A stretch of 64,000 nucleotides of DNA from Modestobacter italicus (GCF_000306785.1 NC_017955.1:434001-498000), one strand, 5' to 3'; numbered from the stretch's first letter, positions 1 through 8,493 are shown. The notes: generated by a model not told the origin, from the sequence alone. A program made the numbers and translations.

Positions 1-368
1 CTGGAGACGACCGGCGCGGGTGCGGCTGCGGGCGCCTGGGTGGTCGGGGCCGGCTTGGGCGCCGGAGCCGTGGTCGTGGGGGCCGGCTTCGGCGCAGCGG
101 TGGTCGGTGCGGTGGCCGCCGTGGTGGTGGCCGGGGCGGGGGCGGCGGTCGTCGGGGTGGCGGTGGGCCGGGGGGCGCGGGTCGGTCGCTGCGCCCGGAT
201 GGCGGCCTCCTCGTCCCAGCCGGAGCCGGCGGCCGCGTCACTCACCACGGGCGCGGATGCCGGGTCGGGACGAGCGCCCGTGTGCTGCGAGATGGCGGTT
301 CCGCAGAAGGTGGCAGCGAGGGCGACCGACCCGGCGAACAGGCGGCGGCGTGATCGGTTCGTCTTCAT
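1..368 (-). CDS. Secreted Thr/Pro/Ala-rich protein, N-terminal part only
   Basis: The reading frame starts with ATG at 368 on the minus strand and runs off the left edge without a stop (about 122 codons visible). The start MKTNRSRRRLFAGSVALAAT is a signal peptide: basic n-region, then a hydrophobic stretch. From about residue 60 the chain becomes a low-complexity linker of Ala, Pro and Thr (repeated TTA, APAP and KPAPTT units). Such linkers in actinobacteria usually join a signal or anchor to a C-terminal catalytic domain (cell-wall hydrolase, glycosidase), but that domain lies outside the window, so the function cannot be told. Certain: exported and modular. Unknown: the activity. Confidence 0.75.
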   Translation of the reverse strand, partial: MKTNRSRRRLFAGSVALAATFCGTAISQHTGARPDPASAPVVSDAAAGSGWDEEAAIRAQRPTRAPRPTATPTTAAPAPATTTAATAPTTAAPKPAPTTTAPAPKPAPTTQAPAAAPAPVVS

Positions 369-383
369 CGCGTCGAAAGCTAG

Positions 384-406
384 CTGTGTAATTACAAAAA
401 ACACAG
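384..406 (-). promoter_or_regulatory. Inverted repeat just upstream of the secreted-protein gene
   Basis: CTGTGT at 384-389 pairs with ACACAG at 401-406, and the perfect palindrome TGTAATTACA lies at 387-396. This is an AT-rich island in a very GC-rich context, 16 bases upstream of the ATG at 368. It could be an operator or a leader hairpin. No specific regulator is recognised, and I could not match it to a cyclic di-AMP riboswitch. Confidence 0.35.
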
Positions 407-564
407 AGCGGATTGGCGCATGTGCGCACAGCCACATCACGCGTCACATCTGCACCAGCAGTGACCGTACCGAGACGATCGGTAACGAGACCGACCAGTT
501 CAGCGTTGGCTCCGCCTGTCTGAGAGCAGACGTGACCACTCCTGGCCTCGACGAGGCAGAGCGG

Positions 565-1473
565 TCACTTCTCGGCGCGGGCGGCGTCCCCGGCGGTGTC
601 GGACATGGACCAGGCGGCGACCCAGTCGATGTAGACGTGCCCGGACGCGCTCGGGTCGGGGCCCTCCTGCTCGAGCTGGGTCTCGGTCTGCAGCACCCAG
701 CGCATCGGGTTCACCGGGATCGCCGACGGGTCGGTCGTCGTCCAGGACTCGTCGTCGAGGATGAAGGTGAGCCGGCCGGGCAGCCACTCGATCGTGGCTG
801 TGTGCCAGTCCGTGGTCGACATCCCGGTGTCGATCTTGAAGGCGTTGATGCTCGGGTCGCCGGTGATCTCGTGGGAGGCGCCGGAGATGTCGTCGCCGAG
901 GTCGGCCTCGGGGAAGTCGATCTCGCCCTCGGTCCAGTCGTCGCTGGAGGGCCACAGCAGCCAGGCCACCTTGTAGCCGGGCACGGTGTCGGTCCGGAAC
1001 CGGACGGAGTACCGCCCGTACTGCTGACCGGACCACCACTTCCCGTCCGGCGTCGGGGTCAGGGCCATCACCTGCGGGGTCGTCCCCGAGGTGTGCACCC
1101 GGACGTCGACGATGCCGTCCTCCACCGTGGTGGTGCTGCCGCTGTCGTAGAGCCCCTGGGTGGCCTGCGGGCGGCCCAGGTCCCGGGAGGTGTCCCGGGC
1201 GCCGTCGTAGCCGGCCCAGCCGGGGTAGGTGTCGGCGAAGTCGCCGGTCCCGGCGTCGGAGTCGAAGTCCTCGGACAGGACCAGGTCCCAGCCGGGCAGG
1301 TCCTCGTCCGGCGCGCTCGAGTCCGGGCCGGTCAGCAGGGTGCCTCCCACGGCGACGACGCCCACGGCGGCGACGAGGTAGGTCCACGGACGGCGGCGGG
1401 TGCGCTGCCACAGCGTCGGGCGACGCTCGGGCGCGGGCTCGACGGCCACCGTCTCCGGCGCGCTCACCTGCAC
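565..1473 (-). CDS. Membrane-anchored GH16-family glycoside hydrolase
   Basis: 302 residues. One transmembrane segment (about residues 31-48) follows a basic N-terminus, so the catalytic domain is predicted outside the cell. The GH16 active-site signature E-I-D-F-P-E is present: E184 (nucleophile), D186 and E189 (acid/base). WWSGQQYGRYSVRFR upstream and VYIDWVAAW near the end are typical GH16 strands. GH16 enzymes cut beta-1,3/1,4-glucans and related polymers. It is one of three GH16 genes here, so trimming or release of the exopolysaccharide is a reasonable inference. The start is GTG at 1473 (a second GTG at 1467 is possible). It is divergent from the small Cys/His gene at 1556. Confidence 0.9.
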   Translation of the reverse strand: MQVSAPETVAVEPAPERRPTLWQRTRRRPWTYLVAAVGVVAVGGTLLTGPDSSAPDEDLPGWDLVLSEDFDSDAGTGDFADTYPGWAGYDGARDTSRDLGRPQATQGLYDSGSTTTVEDGIVDVRVHTSGTTPQVMALTPTPDGKWWSGQQYGRYSVRFRTDTVPGYKVAWLLWPSSDDWTEGEIDFPEADLGDDISGASHEITGDPSINAFKIDTGMSTTDWHTATIEWLPGRLTFILDDESWTTTDPSAIPVNPMRWVLQTETQLEQEGPDPSASGHVYIDWVAAWSMSDTAGDAARAEK

Positions 1474-1555
1474 GTCCGCGCGGGATCGGCGTGCTGCTGG
1501 GGCAGCTGTGCCGTACCGTTCCGTCTCACGGGGGACCGGAGGAACGGGGGCGGGG

Positions 1556-1792
1556 ATGCCTTTCGACGCTGGGGCCGCGGGTCATCCCGGAGAGTTCCGT
1601 CTGCACTGCGTGCCGCCACTGTCGGCCGTGGCCGACCAGCCTCCGCCACCGGAGCCCACCGGGGCGCCGTGCTCGTGCGGGCACCGGAAGCAGGCCCACG
1701 AGCACTACCGAGCGGGCAGTGACTGCGCGCTGTGCGGCTGCGGGCGCTTCCACCGCTCGCTGCGCGCGCGGTTCCGCCGCTCAGCGGGCTGA
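1556..1792 (+). CDS. Small Cys/His-rich protein, copy 1 (CxC...AHEHYR...GSDC family)
   Basis: 78 residues. After a Pro-rich start, the C-terminal half holds a compact motif: C-x-C-G-H, then AHEHYR, GSDC, a further Cys and a C-x-C pair with a basic tail. Four to five Cys plus three His suggest a metal site, most likely zinc; that is inference. ATG at 1556 is chosen because GGAGGA (1538-1543) lies upstream and earlier starts would overlap the divergent GH16 gene. Two relatives lie at 1986 and 5039; with the starts chosen, all three are exactly 78 residues. The function is unknown to me. Confidence 0.8.
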   Translation: MPFDAGAAGHPGEFRLHCVPPLSAVADQPPPPEPTGAPCSCGHRKQAHEHYRAGSDCALCGCGRFHRSLRARFRRSAG

Positions 1793-1809
1793 GCGCGGCC
1801 CGGCCGCGC
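1793..1809 (+). terminator. Possible hairpin right after small Cys/His copy 1
   Basis: GCGCGG (1793-1798) and CCGCGC (1804-1809) can form a six-pair stem immediately behind the stop codon, without a U-tract. It is a weak candidate, since such palindromes are common at this base composition. Confidence 0.25.
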
Positions 1810-1985
1810 GGGCACCCGGTCGCGGTGCGCTCCATGGTGCTCAGCCTCCCTGTCAGCGGCCCGGTCTGCCGTAGTTCTCGCCGCAGATCTCGTCCGAGGT
1901 CTTCGCAGCGGGGCGTCCATCTGGTTTGGTTGGACGGTCGCCTGGCTAGTTGACCATGATGACGTCCTGCGGAGGGGGTCCCACC

Positions 1986-2222
1986 ATGCGCGTGAGCACT
2001 GACACGTCCCCTGCCCGCCATCTGCACGTGGTCCCCGATCTCGTCGCTGCGCCGGTACAGCCGGTCCAACGTCGGAAGGCGCCCCGGAAGTGCCGGACCC
2101 AGCTGTGCACCTGCGCGCACGCCCGCGAGGCCCACGACCACTACCGCAGCGGTTCGGACTGCGGGATGTGCGACTGCTACCGCTTCGACCGCTCCGGCCC
2201 GCGGTTCCAGCTCCGCGCCTGA
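1986..2222 (+). CDS. Small Cys/His-rich protein, copy 2
   Basis: 78 residues and the same family as the gene at 1556. The motif here is C-T-C-A-H, AHDHYR, GSDC, then Cys and C-x-C followed by YRF. One extra Cys lies before the motif. The N-terminal 45 residues share no obvious sequence with copy 1, so only the Cys/His block is conserved. ATG at 1986 has a strong ribosome site, GGAGGGGG at 1971-1978. The gene is followed by a clear bidirectional terminator (2259-2305). Function unknown; a metal-binding or redox role is a guess from the residues. Confidence 0.85.
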   Translation: MRVSTDTSPARHLHVVPDLVAAPVQPVQRRKAPRKCRTQLCTCAHAREAHDHYRSGSDCGMCDCYRFDRSGPRFQLRA

Positions 2223-2258
2223 GCACCGCCGGCTGACGGCACCCGCCCCGGAGATGCC

Positions 2259-2305
2259 GAAGACCCCCTGACCCCATCGCACGGCGACGGACCCAGGGGG
2301 TCTTC
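2259..2305. terminator. Bidirectional intrinsic terminator
   Basis: GAAGACCCCCTG (2259-2270) and CAGGGGGTCTTC (2294-2305) are perfect 12-base inverted arms around a 23-base loop. The element lies between the convergent stops of small Cys/His copy 2 (2222) and the GT2 gene (2312) and would serve both. Confidence 0.85.
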
Positions 2306-2311
2306 GAGTGA

Positions 2312-3178
2312 TCAGGCGGACTGGGCGTCGGCCGTCTCGAGGTCGGCGACGTTGGTCGCGACCAGGCGGGCGGCCGGGGTGGTGCTGGCCTTCAACGACC
2401 GGTTGCGGTCGACCTTGCCCTTGTTGTTCAGCCGCTCGATGACCAGGGCGCGGAGCACGCGCATGCCGTCGCGCCAGGTGTTGAGGTTGCTGGTGCCGTG
2501 CAGCCGCTCGTACTCGAAGCTCGGGACCTCGACGATGCGCAGCTTGCCCTTGGCGACGCGCGTGTTGATCAGGGTCTCGATCTCGAAGCCGTCGCCCCAG
2601 GTGCGCTCGGTCTGCCCGTTGTCGCTGGCGTTGAGCTCCAGGACCGGCAGGCAGTGCGCCCAGAAGGCGTTGTAGCCGTAGCAGAGGTCGGTGTAGCTGG
2701 TGCCGAACAGCAGGTTCGCCGAGCGGTTGAGCCACCGGTTGCCCCAGGCGCGGACCCGGGTGATGTCGGAGCTGCCGCCGCCGTTGGCGAAGCGGGTGCC
2801 CTTGGCGAAGTCGGCGCCGGCGGTGAGCGCGGCGACGTAGAGCGGGATCTCACGCGGGTCGGCGGAGCCGTCGGCGTCGAGCATGACGACGATGTCGCCG
2901 GTGACGGCCTCGAAGCCGCACGCCATCGCGTTGCCCTTGCCCAGGCGGTTCTGCAGCACGATCTTCACGTCGGGGCGCAGCGACTTCGCGACCTCGATCG
3001 TGTCGTCGACGCTGCGGCCGTCGACCACGATGATCTCGTGGACGTCCTCGGGCATCAGCGAGAACACGTGGGGGAGGTTCTTGGCCTCGTTGTACGTCGG
3101 GACGACCACGCTGACCTTGGGGGCGCGGGTGTCGGTCGTGCGAGAGGCCTTCATCTCGACCACGGTGTTACGGCGCAT
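2312..3178 (-). CDS. GT2 glycosyltransferase, polyprenyl-phosphate sugar transferase-like
   Basis: 288 residues. GT-A fold motifs are in order: VSVVVPTYNEAKNL (from about residue 22), an IIVVDG strand with the DDT loop, GKGNAM, and the metal-binding DADG at about 100-103. This layout matches the DPM1/ALG5-like branch of GT2, which often moves a sugar from a nucleotide to polyprenyl phosphate or onto a glycan. There are no C-terminal transmembrane segments, unlike GtrB types. ATG at 3178 has AGGAGGAG eight bases upstream; ATG at 3154 is an alternative. It stands alone between a 600-base gap and a terminator. The exact donor is unknown. Confidence 0.88.
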   Translation of the reverse strand: MRRNTVVEMKASRTTDTRAPKVSVVVPTYNEAKNLPHVFSLMPEDVHEIIVVDGRSVDDTIEVAKSLRPDVKIVLQNRLGKGNAMACGFEAVTGDIVVMLDADGSADPREIPLYVAALTAGADFAKGTRFANGGGSSDITRVRAWGNRWLNRSANLLFGTSYTDLCYGYNAFWAHCLPVLELNASDNGQTERTWGDGFEIETLINTRVAKGKLRIVEVPSFEYERLHGTSNLNTWRDGMRVLRALVIERLNNKGKVDRNRSLKASTTPAARLVATNVADLETADAQSA

Positions 3179-3779
3179 GAGCCGGACTCCTCCTGTGAAA
3201 GGAACGGGCCGGTTTCGCCTCTGCTCACCGCCGGGCTAAGGCGACCAATTGCGCCCGGCGGGTCATCGCTTCCCCGTTGTGCAGGTACTGGATGGACGGC
3301 GGGGAGTCGGTGACGATGTGCCACCTGCTCCTGCCCGAGTGCCACCCGGTCGGTTGACCGGAAGACCCCCGCGGCGACCCGCCCTCACTCAGCGTGTTCG
3401 CCGTTCGGGGACTTTTCTACCGGAGAGGGTCAGTTCTGTAAACCGGATCTTGGTGCGTTCACCCGTACCGGTGGTGATGTTCACGGCGTATTGACGCAGG
3501 TCACAGCGGCACTTTGCAGGCGGTTCGAACACGCTGTGTATGCGGATGAGGCCATTGCGTCACAGTCGCTCGTGACCGGCTGCAACCGCATCTGTGATCG
3601 ACAACCACGCTACGGACAGTGCTGACCACGTGGCGTCACATCGAGCGGCGGGTTCCCCGACAGCAAGCGGTCACGGCTCGCGGGAATGAACCGGACGCTG
3701 GGTGAGATACGTAGCCCCGGCCGATGCCGCGCACAGCGTCGGCCGGGAAGGGACGGGAATACTCAGGACATGACCGAGG
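3179..3779. other. Gene-free 600-bp region with clustered GTCAC/GTGAC words
   Basis: No convincing coding frame on either strand. GTCAC or its complement occurs at 3310, 3500, 3559, 3572, 3635 and 3670, several times the chance expectation for 600 bases. This may be regulatory DNA upstream of the GT2 gene starting at 3178. No promoter hexamers can be assigned with confidence. Confidence 0.4.
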
Positions 3780-4733
3780 TCACGCCCCGGTGGGAACCCT
3801 CCGGGCACGCAGCCGCGCGACGAGGTAGCTCGAGGCGGTGAGGGCCGTGCCCTCGACGATGGCCCAGGCCTGGCCGACGCCGGCGCGGCCGCCGGAGCGC
3901 AGGTGCCGCAGGATCCCCAGCGGCAGGGTCCGCGAGACGTAGGTGCGCTCGCTGGAGAGTGCGGTGTCGCTGCCGGTGAGCTGGCTGACGAGGGCCTTGG
4001 AGCGGCCCTCGGCCTGGCAGCGGCGCCGGAAGTAGGCGCGGGTCACCCGGTCGGGGGAGACGTTGTGCCGGCAGACGGCGTCGGGCGCCATCACGATCCG
4101 GGAGCCGTCGAAGGCGCCGCGGGCGCGGATGGCGAACTCGGTCTCCTCGCAGCCGGCGGCGTCCTTGCCGAGTCGGCCCATCATCGGGTCGAAGCCACCG
4201 GCGACGGTGAAGGCGCTGCGGCGGAAGCTCATGTTCGCGCCGATGGGGTTGCGGATCTCCGCCCGGGTGGTGGGCAGGCCGGCGTAGCTGCAGCCGACGA
4301 CCCAGAGGAACTCGTCGGGGAACCAGTCCGGCCGCGGGGCCTTCCAGGCCGGCAGCACCCAGCCGCCGACGCCGAGGACCTGCTCGTCGCGGTAGGCGTC
4401 GAGCTGGGCGACCACCCAGCCGGGCTCGGCGGCGGCGTCGTCGTCCAGGAAGGCGACGATGTCACCGGTCGCGGCGGCCACGCCGGTGTTGCGGGCGCCC
4501 GACAGGCCCTGCTGGCCGGCGTTGGCCAGGCAGCGGACGTCGGGGAACGCGGCGGTGGCCCGGGCGAGCAGCTCGTCGTTGTGGTCGGAGACCAGGACGA
4601 TCTCGGTCACCGGGCTGGTCTGGGCGCGCAGGCTGGCCACGGCGGCGCTGATGTCGTCCCAGCGCTCGAGGGTGTACGCGCAGATGATGGCCGTGAACGT
4701 CAGTTCGGCCGGGATCGAGCGGTCGACCGACAT
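3780..4733 (-). CDS. GT2 glycosyltransferase (chondroitin/hyaluronan-synthase-like subgroup)
   Basis: 317 residues from ATG at 4733. Motifs: TAIICAYTLERWDD, EIVLVSDHND, LSGARNTGV, AFLDDDAAAEPGWV (acidic metal site) and ANMSFRRSAF followed by GGFDPMMGR and CEETEF (typical for polymerising or wzx-linked GT2 enzymes). A longer frame to 4883 exists, but its extra 50 residues look like untranslated leader. There is no Shine-Dalgarno sequence. A TAACCT hexamer (complement of 4741-4746) lies seven bases upstream of the ATG, the spacing seen for leaderless actinobacterial messages; that is inference. It likely adds one sugar to a lipid-linked repeat unit. Confidence 0.88.
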   Translation of the reverse strand: MSVDRSIPAELTFTAIICAYTLERWDDISAAVASLRAQTSPVTEIVLVSDHNDELLARATAAFPDVRCLANAGQQGLSGARNTGVAAATGDIVAFLDDDAAAEPGWVVAQLDAYRDEQVLGVGGWVLPAWKAPRPDWFPDEFLWVVGCSYAGLPTTRAEIRNPIGANMSFRRSAFTVAGGFDPMMGRLGKDAAGCEETEFAIRARGAFDGSRIVMAPDAVCRHNVSPDRVTRAYFRRRCQAEGRSKALVSQLTGSDTALSSERTYVSRTLPLGILRHLRSGGRAGVGQAWAIVEGTALTASSYLVARLRARRVPTGA

Positions 4734-5038
4734 GCCGGCCAGGTTACAAGGCCGGTCGCGGGCGAGGAGGTCGCTGCGCCGACGTCCCCCCGTCCGGGTG
4801 ACCTGCGCGGACGCCGTCCGTGGGTCCGGTGCCGTTGGGTCGGTTGGGACGAGCGGGACGACGCGCCGTGACGGACCGGTCACCTGGCGGGTTCGGAGCG
4901 CCGTACCACGTTAGCGTCCGCTCGCCCTCCTGCGAGAACGCTCGCGCCGCTGGGGGAGGGCAGCAGCGAAAGGCAGGGCCCGTGCGCGGTCTCCAGGTTG
5001 GTCTGTCCCCGTCGGTCGTCCCGGCGGGTGCTCCTGCC

Positions 5039-5275
5039 GTGATCGGGGGCAACGTGCTGCTGTTCGCACCGGCCGCCGCCCGCGCTGCCGCCCGCCGCGC
5101 CGCCGCCTCGGGCGGGCCAGTGCGGCCCGCGATGTCCGCAGCCGCGATGGCCAAGCCCTGCTCGTGCGGGCACGGCAAGCAGGCCCACGAGCACTACCGC
5201 CGCGGCAGCGACTGCGCGATGTGCTCGTGCGCCAAGTACTCCCGGCCGTTCCTCAGCCGCTTCTTGCCGCGCTGA
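5039..5275 (+). CDS. Small Cys/His-rich protein, copy 3
   Basis: Third member of the family at 1556 and 1986. The block is C-S-C-G-H, AHEHYR, GSDC, Cys and C-x-C, ending SRFLPR. The start is uncertain: GTG at 5039 gives exactly 78 residues like the other two copies, while ATG at 5132 gives a 47-residue protein that keeps the whole motif; neither has a strong ribosome site. With the GTG start the N-terminus is an Ala/Arg-rich stretch. The 3' end overlaps the convergent YdjM-like gene by 23 bases. The upstream gap (4734-5038) contains nothing else I can identify. Confidence 0.75.
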   Translation: MIGGNVLLFAPAAARAAARRAAASGGPVRPAMSAAAMAKPCSCGHGKQAHEHYRRGSDCAMCSCAKYSRPFLSRFLPR

Positions 5276-5858
5276 CCGCGCGGGCGATGCGCACGGTGGC
5301 GATGACGGCGGCCACCGCCACGACCGCGAGGTAGCTCCGCTCGGAGACCCGGACCCACGCCTCGGTCCAGGGGAAGAGCAGTGGTACGCCCGGGCCGGAG
5401 GCCAGGTCCCGGAGCTGGTGCAGCAGGACGCCGACGGCCAGGCCGACGAGCGGGATCCGCCACCGCGTCAGTGCGGCTGCGCCGGCGAGCAGCACGGCTG
5501 CGGTGATCAGCGAGTGGGTGACCGGCCGGCCCCCGCCCTCGGCGGCGATCCCCGGCCAGAACCAGTAGAGCGGCACGTGGTCGACGTCCAGCAGGACGGA
5601 CCCGGCCAGCGCCCACGGGGCGATCGCCCGCCCGCGCCAGGGGAGCAGTGCGGCCAGCAGGAGTGCAGCGGTGACGAGGTGGCCCGGCTCGTCGATCAGC
5701 CCGGCGAGGACCATCGGCCAGTGCCGGTAGGCGAGCGCGGCGTCCAGCGCGACGACGAGGAGCAGCCCGGCGAGGGGCAGCAGCACGGTCCAGCGTGAGG
5801 ACCCGGCGGCCTCGAGCCAGCGCGGCGTCGTCCGCGGCGGCGCGGGAGACGAGGTCAT
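5253..5858 (-). CDS. YdjM-like membrane-bound metal-dependent hydrolase
   Basis: 201 residues with about four to five hydrophobic segments (residues 24-42, 58-75, 80-92, 115-130, 135-148 and 175-193). LLDVDHVPLYWF carries the D-x-D-H metal motif, PVTHSL supplies the conserved H-S pair, and LLHQLRDL a further His and Asp. This pattern fits the LexA-binding, inner-membrane-associated hydrolase family (YdjM/YbcI). Substrates of that family are poorly known; some act on phospholipid-like molecules. It is convergent with Cys/His copy 3 and has no visible link to the polysaccharide genes. Confidence 0.7.
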   Translation of the reverse strand: MTSSPAPPRTTPRWLEAAGSSRWTVLLPLAGLLLVVALDAALAYRHWPMVLAGLIDEPGHLVTAALLLAALLPWRGRAIAPWALAGSVLLDVDHVPLYWFWPGIAAEGGGRPVTHSLITAAVLLAGAAALTRWRIPLVGLAVGVLLHQLRDLASGPGVPLLFPWTEAWVRVSERSYLAVVAVAAVIATVRIARAVSAARSG

Positions 5859-6193
5859 GCGCAGATACGTCCGGTCGGGCTCATTGCTGGGGAGGCTCGG
5901 CGCATAGAACCGGCACCGTACCCGGACGTGATGTCCGGAAGGACGCCCATGGCGTCGTCCCCGAGCTCGACCCGGGCGACGGAGGCGCTCACACTGATTC
6001 GGCCGGCCGGCCCTTCCGAGTCGGCAGGTTGACTCCCTGGCCCTGCCGGTCTCACCAGTCTGAGCAGCGGGAGCGTGCAGCCAGTAACGATGCCCTCACC
6101 CGACGGAGGGGAGGCCGTTGACCCCCGAATAGATACCTAGTCAGTGTCGTAACTGCGTGAGCGTTCACGCGCCGTCACTGCTAGGGAGTTTCG
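5859..6193. other. Gene-free stretch, probable promoter region
   Basis: Between the divergent YdjM-like gene and the four-gene glycosyltransferase operon. No coding frame is supported. TTGACC at 6118-6123 is followed by an AT-richer patch (6127-6150), but no -10 box at proper spacing could be assigned. Confidence 0.35.
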
Positions 6194-7045
6194 TTGACGT
6201 CAACACCAGTGCGGGGCGGTTCAGCCGCCCTCGGAGTCGAGCGACCGGCTGGGCCGCTCCTGCGGCAGCGGGCCGACATCGCGGCCCCCGGGGTCGCCAT
6301 CCTCTCGGCCTCCATCACGCGGTCCCGCCCGGCTGCTGACCTCGAGGTCGCCATCCCGGCCTTCAACGAGCACTCCCGGCTGCCCCGGACCCTGCGGCGC
6401 ACGGTCGAGTTCCTCGCGGAGCAGCCGTACTCCTCCCGGGTGGTGATCGTGGACAACGGCAGCAGCGACGACACCGTTGCGGCCGCTCGTGCGATCGCGC
6501 TCTCGACGGACCCACGGGTCCCGGTCGACGTGGTCGGCTGCGCCCGGCCGGGCAAGGGCGCCGCGGTGCGCCGCGCGCTGCTCAGCAGTCGCTCGCGCTA
6601 CGTCGGCTTCTTCGACGCTGACCTCGCAACGCCGGTGGAGACGCTGGCCGCCGCCATGGCCGCCCTGGACGACGGGGCGGCAGCGGCGATCGCCTCGCGG
6701 CACCATCCTGACTCGGAACTGGCCCAGCGGCAGCCGCTGACCCGGAGGGTCGGCGGCGCCGCCTTCCGGGCGCTCTCCCGCGGACTGGTCCCCGGCATCC
6801 GGGACACCCAGTGCGGGTTCAAGTTCTTCCAGCGCGAGGCGGTGACGGCGGCCCTGGTGCAGTGCCGGACCACCGGCTTCTCCTTCGACGTCGAGCTGCT
6901 GTGGCGGCTCTATGCCGACGGCGGGCGGATCGTCGAGCTCCCGGTGGTGTGGACCGACGACGAGCAGTCCACCTTCCGCCCGCTCCAGGACGGTGTCGCC
7001 AGCTTCGGCGCGCTCCTGCAGGTCCAGAAGCTGCGTCAGTCGTGA
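6194..7045 (+). CDS. GT2 glycosyltransferase (ALG5/DPM1-like), first gene of a coupled operon
   Basis: 283 residues. LEVAIPAFNEHSRL opens the GT-A domain near residue 50, then VVIVDNGSSDDT, GKGAAVR, FFDADLATP (metal-binding D-A-D) and DTQCGFKFF. This is the signature set of the polyprenyl-phosphate glucosyl/mannosyltransferase-like GT2 group. It may supply lipid-linked sugar to the GT39 enzyme at the end of the same operon; that is inference from context. The start is TTG at 6194 with AGGGAG at 6183-6188. The stop overlaps the next start by four bases (GTGA). Confidence 0.88.
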   Translation: MTSTPVRGGSAALGVERPAGPLLRQRADIAAPGVAILSASITRSRPAADLEVAIPAFNEHSRLPRTLRRTVEFLAEQPYSSRVVIVDNGSSDDTVAAARAIALSTDPRVPVDVVGCARPGKGAAVRRALLSSRSRYVGFFDADLATPVETLAAAMAALDDGAAAAIASRHHPDSELAQRQPLTRRVGGAAFRALSRGLVPGIRDTQCGFKFFQREAVTAALVQCRTTGFSFDVELLWRLYADGGRIVELPVVWTDDEQSTFRPLQDGVASFGALLQVQKLRQS

Positions 7046-8493
7046 CCGCGACCGAGGAGCCGACCACGAACATCACCGGATTGGCCGGCGCCCGGGTGCT
7101 GGTGCTCAACTGGCGCGACGTGCGGCACCCGCAGGCGGGCGGCGCCGAGCAGTACATGCACGAGATCAGCCGCCGGTGGCGGGCGGCCGGCGTCGACGTC
7201 ACCTGGTTCACCGCTCGGCCGGCGGGTCAGCCGGCGTACGAGGAACTCGACGGCATCCCGACCTTCCGGGCAGGCAGCGACCTGTCGCTCTACCCGCGCA
7301 CCGCAGCGCAGTTGCTGCGCACCCGTGGCCGCTTCGACGCGGTGGTGGACTGCCAGAACGGCATCCCGTTCTTCTCCCCGCTGTTCGCCGGGCAGGGCGT
7401 GCCGGTGGTGCAGTTGGTCCACCACGTGCACCAGGACCAGTTCGCCACCCGATTCGGCCCCGTGGTCGCCGGGTTGGGCCGGCTGCTCGAGCGGAACGTC
7501 GCGCGCATCGTCTACGGCCGTCGGGCCATCGCTGCTGTGTCGCCGTCCACCCGTACCGAACTGCGGCACCGGCTGGGCTTCCGCGGGCCCATCTTCGTGG
7601 TGCCCAACGGCACCGACACCCTGCCGGCCGGAGTCCGCCAGCGGGCGGAGCGGCCGACGCTGGTGCTCGTCAGCCGGCTCGTGCCGCACAAGCGGGTGGA
7701 CCTGCTGGTCGGCCAGCTGGCCACGGCTGCTGAGCAGGTCCCGGGGCTGGCCGTGCACATCATCGGAGACGGCCCGGAGCGGTCCCGTCTGCAGGGCCTG
7801 GTCGCCGACCTGGCGCTGCAGGACACCGTCACGTTCCACGGCCGGTTGCCTGACGCCCAGCGTGACGAGCTGCTCAGCCGCGCCTGGGTGACGACGTCCA
7901 CCTCGGCTGCCGAGGGCTGGGGTTGCTCGGTCATCGAGGCAGCAGCGTGGGGTGTCCCGTGTCTGGCGCTGCGGGCGCCCGGCATCCGCGACTCCATCCT
8001 GGACGGCGAGACCGGCTGGCTGGTCGAGCGGGCCAGCGACTTCGGTCCTGCCCTGGTCCGCGCGATGCGCGAGCTGTCGTCGGATCCGCGCGCCGCCGAG
8101 GTCGCCGCAGCCTGCCAGGACTGGGCGCGTTGCTTCACCTGGGACCGCAGCGCCGAGCTCCTCGCCGGCGTGGTGCTCGACCAGCTGCAGAGCGCTCGAG
8201 CAGCGGCCAACCGGCGTTCGGCCCGCTCGGACATGGCGGTGCTGGCCGACTTCCGTCGTCCGGCGGATGCTGAGCTGCGCTCGCTGCTGCGGCCCACCGA
8301 CGAGGTCGTGGTCACCGGCGACCACGCATCCGTGGTGCTCAACGGCTGCGACGAGTTCGACGCCACCACGGTGCTGGGCCGTCTCGGCGCTGCCGACCCG
8401 ACGCTCCGGCTGATCGACCGGCGGGAGCTGCTGGCCGGCCCGGCAGCCCCGCCCCCTGGCCAGAGCACGACTCTGCTGGCCGGCCTGACGTGA
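7042..8493 (+). CDS. GT4 glycosyltransferase with C-terminal extension
   Basis: 483 residues from GTG at 7042. The N-terminal Rossmann domain starts VLVLNWRDVRHPQAGGAEQYMHE, with the donor-side GGAE loop. The C-terminal domain has VSRLVPHKRVDLL, HIIGDGPER and TSTSAAEGWGCSVIEAAAWG (E-x7-E). Residues after about 400 form an extra tail of about 80 residues ending in an Ala/Pro-rich region; this tail is not needed in other GT4 enzymes. Retaining GT4 enzymes transfer sugars from nucleotide donors in the cytoplasm. Overlaps both neighbours by four bases, indicating translational coupling. Confidence 0.9.
   Translation: MTATEEPTTNITGLAGARVLVLNWRDVRHPQAGGAEQYMHEISRRWRAAGVDVTWFTARPAGQPAYEELDGIPTFRAGSDLSLYPRTAAQLLRTRGRFDAVVDCQNGIPFFSPLFAGQGVPVVQLVHHVHQDQFATRFGPVVAGLGRLLERNVARIVYGRRAIAAVSPSTRTELRHRLGFRGPIFVVPNGTDTLPAGVRQRAERPTLVLVSRLVPHKRVDLLVGQLATAAEQVPGLAVHIIGDGPERSRLQGLVADLALQDTVTFHGRLPDAQRDELLSRAWVTTSTSAAEGWGCSVIEAAAWGVPCLALRAPGIRDSILDGETGWLVERASDFGPALVRAMRELSSDPRAAEVAAACQDWARCFTWDRSAELLAGVVLDQLQSARAAANRRSARSDMAVLADFRRPADAELRSLLRPTDEVVVTGDHASVVLNGCDEFDATTVLGRLGAADPTLRLIDRRELLAGPAAPPPGQSTTLLAGLT

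Noticed and set aside
369-564. Possible cyclic di-AMP (ydaO-type) riboswitch before the secreted-protein gene
   Set aside because: Position fits such leaders in actinobacteria, but I could not find the conserved core segments; only a short inverted repeat is visible.
40-1722. Long plus-strand frame of 560 codons
   Set aside because: It runs opposite a clear GH16 gene and a signal-peptide gene, is Gly/Val/Arg-rich without motifs, and is the usual mirror frame of GC-rich coding DNA.
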